Shown here piece by piece: positions 5,644-8,053 of a stretch of DNA of 8,053 bases (positions are counted from its first letter, which is position 1; each line of letters begins with the position of its first letter). The stretch is from Spirochaetia bacterium. Its GTDB lineage: Bacteria; Spirochaetota; Spirochaetia; Treponematales; Treponemataceae. The stretch is from positions 1-8,053 of the forward strand of contig CAAGIZ010000100.1 in the NCBI GenBank assembly GCA_900770075.1, given 5' to 3'. Under the pieces are notes generated by a model. The model was given only the letters and a program-made list of their open reading frames with translations. It was not told the DNA's origin and ran no database searches. The position numbers and the translations under genes are program-made.

Positions 5644-5706
5644 TCTATACTCTTTTCCGACATCAGCAGGGATTCTGCGGCGTGTATGGAGATTTTGTTT
5701 TTTTTT
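5644..5706 (+). terminator. Leader intrinsic terminator/attenuator
   Basis: An outer stem TCTATAC/GTATGGA (5644-5650 with 5684-5690, one G-U) encloses an inner CAG/CTG-centred stem (CCG...CGG at its base, with a 4-nt bulge). The next bases include TTTTGTTTTTTTTT (5693-5706), a strong U-tract. It lies inside the leader, about 95 nt before the GTG start, so transcription should stop here unless polymerase is modified. The outer stem is not GC-rich, so termination may be partial. Confidence 0.55.
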
Positions 5707-5713
5707 GTGCGGG

Positions 5714-5746
5714 CAAAAGTTTGTGCACCGTCATTCCGAACTTTTG
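5714..5746 (+). promoter_or_regulatory. Second leader hairpin, 9-bp stem
   Basis: CAAAAGTTT (5714-5722) pairs with GAACTTTTG (5738-5746), eight Watson-Crick pairs plus one G-U, around a 15-nt loop. Only three T residues follow, so this is more likely a spacer, antiterminator or stability element than a terminator. It begins 7 nt after the T-tract of the attenuator. Confidence 0.4.
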
Positions 5747-5774
5747 TTTAGGAGTCTGCTGAAAAAAAACAGGT

Positions 5775-5814
5775 CTGCCAGAAAGGGAGAGGGTGTAGGT
5801 GGCTGCTTTTTTTT
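5775..5814 (+). promoter_or_regulatory. Weak stem enclosing the ribosome binding site, followed by T8
   Basis: CTGCCA (5775-5780) can pair with TGGCTG (5800-5805) with one mismatch. The 19-nt loop holds the Shine-Dalgarno AGGGAGAGG and the first base of the GTG start. Eight T residues follow (5807-5814). It could act as a weak terminator or a translational latch, but the stem is marginal and the T-run is also coding. Confidence 0.25.
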
Positions 5815-8053
5815 GTGTTTTGCAGTATAAAACAACAGATAAGAGTCACGTTTTGAATCTTGAATTACGCTCAGAATTGCCGGATATTTCAGCATGTGTC
5901 GGCAAGGTTATAGACAAACTCCCGTCCATTAACAACGGATTAAACGAAGTAAATGATAAACTAAAAATAATTAATGATATTATCTCAAAAGTAGATGAAG
6001 CTTCCAACGCCCTGAATACCTGCATAAAAACGCTTGCTGTTCTGGCAGATGGAGCATCCGCATTGTCTGTTGTTCCTATAATCGGAAGTTTTGCAACAAT
6101 TTTGTCGAAGGTCTTAAAAACGCCGGAAGAATCGCTGAAAATCCTTCGGAACTCATTAAATGATATAAAAAAACTGGCAAAAGAACTTAAAAATACAACG
6201 GATGCAGCACAGGGAGTAACTCAAGAAACTATAGATTTAAATACCAGACTTCAGTTATTCCTGCCTGGAGTGGCTAAAACTGTAATTATTCTTGATTATG
6301 TCATAAAGATTGCTGAAGCTGTTGAACCTATGGCAGCAGGAATCGGCCTTTGCGAAAAAATTGAAGAGCTAAAAAGCAGAATAAATGAAACAATATCTTC
6401 TGCTGAAAAACCTGTTTCTGGAATACTGGACGTTTATAATGAATTTTCTAAGGCTTTAGAGGATGTGAAAGCAAAATGCAGGGAAATTGAAAATAAAACT
6501 GCCGGCATAAGTTCTGTTGTAAACAGCATAAAAAAAATTTCTGATTTGTTCATGCCGGTTGGAACTGCAATAAAAAAAGCAATAGATGCCATAGCACCAA
6601 TAAAATGGGTAATAAAAGCTGCGGACTGCCTTATAAATAAACTTTTGAATCCTGTAGTTAATACCATACTGAAAGAGACAGGATTGCAGGAACTTATAAA
6701 TGAGCTGGATGTAAAGATAAAGGATTATATTGGTTTTAATAAAATAATTGAAAAAGTAACGTCTGTTATAGGAAATATAGAGTTTAGTCATAAACTGAAG
6801 AATATAATCGGATTCAGAGGGAAAATTGATGGTCTTGTCGCAGATATAAATAAAAGCCTTGGAGAATTTTCTCCCGTCGGAAACAATCTTTTGGGAGAGA
6901 GCCTGAGAAAAATGCTTGGGGAATTGTTTGATGCCCGCATCGACCTTGAAAAACCTGCGGTTATCATTGACTGGGCGGAGTTTTCGATGCCTAATACGGT
7001 TTCCGATTATTGTTGCAGAAAAGCAAAAAGAGAGCCTCGTATTATCTGGAATCAAGACACAGAATTGAGGAACAAAGTTTTTATCTGTGATTATTACGAA
7101 AATGTGTCATTTTCTGATGGCGAATATCCCTTGTGTCTTGAACTGGCGGAAAAAGCAGGAAATATTACAGAAGGTTTTTCCAAAATCGTTGAATTGCACA
7201 ATAAACTAAGTGAGAGTGTTTGTGTTTTGCATAATGCCGCACATTTGCCGGCTTTGTTTAAAACTGAAGTTCAGTCAGTTTCCGTTTACTTTGAATTTTT
7301 ATCAAAGACACTGGATTTCTTTTCAATACTGAAGTCCTGTTCAAAATGGAGCGATAAACTTTCTTTTATAGAAGCAGAAATAAAACGTCAAAGTACAGAC
7401 TGCACTGAAATATTGACAGAGATTGATGAGCTGTATAGTGCTGCTGAAAAATATCAGGAATTTGCTGATGAAATAAGCAGCCTGATAAAGGCAGAAGATA
7501 TAAATGCCTTTATTGTGTCAGTTAATACGTATGCCTGTAATTTACATGTCATACTTGACGGCTTCACCCTTGCGGATGAGCATAAACCGGAAGAAAGCAA
7601 GGCTGAAGAACTTGAAAAATTAAAATCAAAACTCTTGGAGAATACAAAGGATTTATCCCTGTTATTGGATGATATAAAAGTCAGTCTTGACGAAAACATA
7701 AAGCATTATGAAACTGCTTATGCAAATTTGACTGAAATGCTTTCTGAATATAGAAAAATCTCTCCTGATGGATATATTCTCCCTGAAAATATAACTGTCG
7801 GTCTTGAAAAAACTGCCGGACTCCTTTCAAATGCTCAGGGAATTTTCGATCCACTGGAGTTATTGCTGGAAGCCTTGCAAGATTATTCCGGTTCGTCAAA
7901 TGAAAATCCGGATATCGGTTTGAAAGCGAAAAATATGCTGTCTGATTTTTCTGATAAAGCAATGCAGGGTGCTTCTATGGAAGATGTTTGTAATTTTCTG
8001 GAAAGCTTATCACCGATATCTTTGATAAAAGTTAATCTGCGGAATTTTATTGA
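5799..8053 (+). CDS. Giant unrecognised alpha-helical protein, N-terminal 751 residues (partial)
   Basis: The frame is open from GTG 5799 to the window end. The start has AGGGAGAGG (5784-5792) at good spacing and an in-frame TAG immediately before it; TTG 5853 is a weaker alternative. I do not recognise the family. Residues 25-385 are long amphipathic helices interrupted by small-residue hydrophobic segments: VLADGASALSVVPIIGSFAT (81-100), VAKTVIILDYVIKIAEAV (158-175) and DLFMPVGTAIKK...CLINKLLNPVVNTIL (249-291). A less helical insert (387-447, with DWAEFSMPN and VFICDYYENVSF) precedes more coiled-coil-like helices (450-751). There is no convincing signal peptide and there are 15 cysteines, which argues against simple Sec export. 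Alternatives are an alpha-pore-former or toxin, a large type I-secreted protein, a phage tape-measure-like protein or a cytoplasmic scaffold. The gene is more AT-rich than the left half of the window. Coding status is firm; function is unknown. Confidence 0.85.
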   Translation, partial: MAAFFCVLQYKTTDKSHVLNLELRSELPDISACVGKVIDKLPSINNGLNEVNDKLKIINDIISKVDEASNALNTCIKTLAVLADGASALSVVPIIGSFATILSKVLKTPEESLKILRNSLNDIKKLAKELKNTTDAAQGVTQETIDLNTRLQLFLPGVAKTVIILDYVIKIAEAVEPMAAGIGLCEKIEELKSRINETISSAEKPVSGILDVYNEFSKALEDVKAKCREIENKTAGISSVVNSIKKISDLFMPVGTAIKKAIDAIAPIKWVIKAADCLINKLLNPVVNTILKETGLQELINELDVKIKDYIGFNKIIEKVTSVIGNIEFSHKLKNIIGFRGKIDGLVADINKSLGEFSPVGNNLLGESLRKMLGELFDARIDLEKPAVIIDWAEFSMPNTVSDYCCRKAKREPRIIWNQDTELRNKVFICDYYENVSFSDGEYPLCLELAEKAGNITEGFSKIVELHNKLSESVCVLHNAAHLPALFKTEVQSVSVYFEFLSKTLDFFSILKSCSKWSDKLSFIEAEIKRQSTDCTEILTEIDELYSAAEKYQEFADEISSLIKAEDINAFIVSVNTYACNLHVILDGFTLADEHKPEESKAEELEKLKSKLLENTKDLSLLLDDIKVSLDENIKHYETAYANLTEMLSEYRKISPDGYILPENITVGLEKTAGLLSNAQGIFDPLELLLEALQDYSGSSNENPDIGLKAKNMLSDFSDKAMQGASMEDVCNFLESLSPISLIKVNLRNFI

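Larger units (their letters stand above)
5590..5798 (+). ncRNA. Structured 5' leader RNA of the giant gene
   Basis: This stretch of about 210 nt between the promoter and the GTG start has no credible gene. It contains, in order: an inverted repeat CAGTT-GT-AACTG (5594-5605), a small GC hairpin (5614-5627), a terminator-like hairpin with a long T-tract (5644-5706), a 9-bp stem hairpin (5714-5746), and a weaker T8-followed stem around the ribosome binding site (5775-5814). A leader of this kind downstream of a LoaP-like gene is what antitermination control requires. A riboswitch class is not recognised. Confidence 0.6.

Noticed and set aside
5636..5830. 64-codon open frame in the leader
   Set aside because: It spans hairpins and T-tracts, has no clear ribosome binding site, and its product has no recognisable pattern. 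It overlaps the giant gene's start out of frame.
6434..7962. Several minus-strand open frames under the giant gene (6434-6667, 6456-7055, 7454-7699, 7681-7962)
   Set aside because: They are antisense to a long continuous plus-strand coding frame, lack ribosome binding sites, and read as low-complexity Phe/Ile/Ser/Lys sequence typical of complementary AT-rich DNA.
1..8053. CRISPR array, tRNA/rRNA genes, transposase or inverted-repeat-bounded insertion
   Set aside because: No regularly spaced repeats, cloverleaf sequences, rRNA segments or transposase motifs were seen on either strand; the only repeats are the short promoter-linked ones listed.

Overview
This window looks like a moderately AT-rich bacterial chromosome segment, most likely from a Treponema-like spirochaete. 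That assignment is inferred from overall gene flavour (TPR proteins, a winged-helix plus LoaP-type NusG pair, Shine-Dalgarno-led genes). No rRNA or other taxonomic marker is present.

Left half (1-4135, minus strand): this is ordinary chromosomal housekeeping. It runs right to left from a divergent promoter near 4168-4195. A small unrecognised helical protein (3785-4135) is followed by a ten-repeat TPR protein (2568-3725), which ends in an intrinsic terminator overlapping its stop codon. Next come rlmN (1462-2541) and, from its own promoter (1361-1388), a degenerate heavy-metal-associated (HMA) domain protein (1110-1310) and a D-2-hydroxyacid dehydrogenase of the glycerate dehydrogenase type (141-1094). 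The first 19 codons of an aconitase/LeuC-family gene leave the window at base 1.

Centre (4136-4325): this is a compact divergent control region. It holds a minus promoter (TTGACT-N16-TAGAAT), a 16-bp direct repeat with a 22-bp period, a perfect consensus plus promoter (TTGACA-N17-TATAAT) and a small inverted repeat.

Right half (4326-8053, plus strand): a winged-helix regulator with an extra C-terminal domain (4326-4901) is followed 25 bp later by a LoaP-like specialised NusG paralogue (4927-5493). Beyond them lies a second perfect consensus promoter (5555-5583), preceded by a 9-bp direct repeat. It drives a leader of about 210 nt with several hairpins, including a terminator-like one with a long T-tract (5644-5706). 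The leader feeds a giant open reading frame (5799 to beyond 8053, at least 751 codons) encoding an unrecognised, almost wholly helical protein. That gene is visibly more AT-rich than the left half.

The most economical reading is a processive antitermination cassette. The winged-helix protein would control initiation, the LoaP-like protein would act on the leader RNA, and the leader terminator would gate expression of a very long, possibly horizontally acquired gene or operon. LoaP-type proteins are best known for polysaccharide and antibiotic clusters, so a giant helical orphan as first target is unusual and is the main item worth following up.
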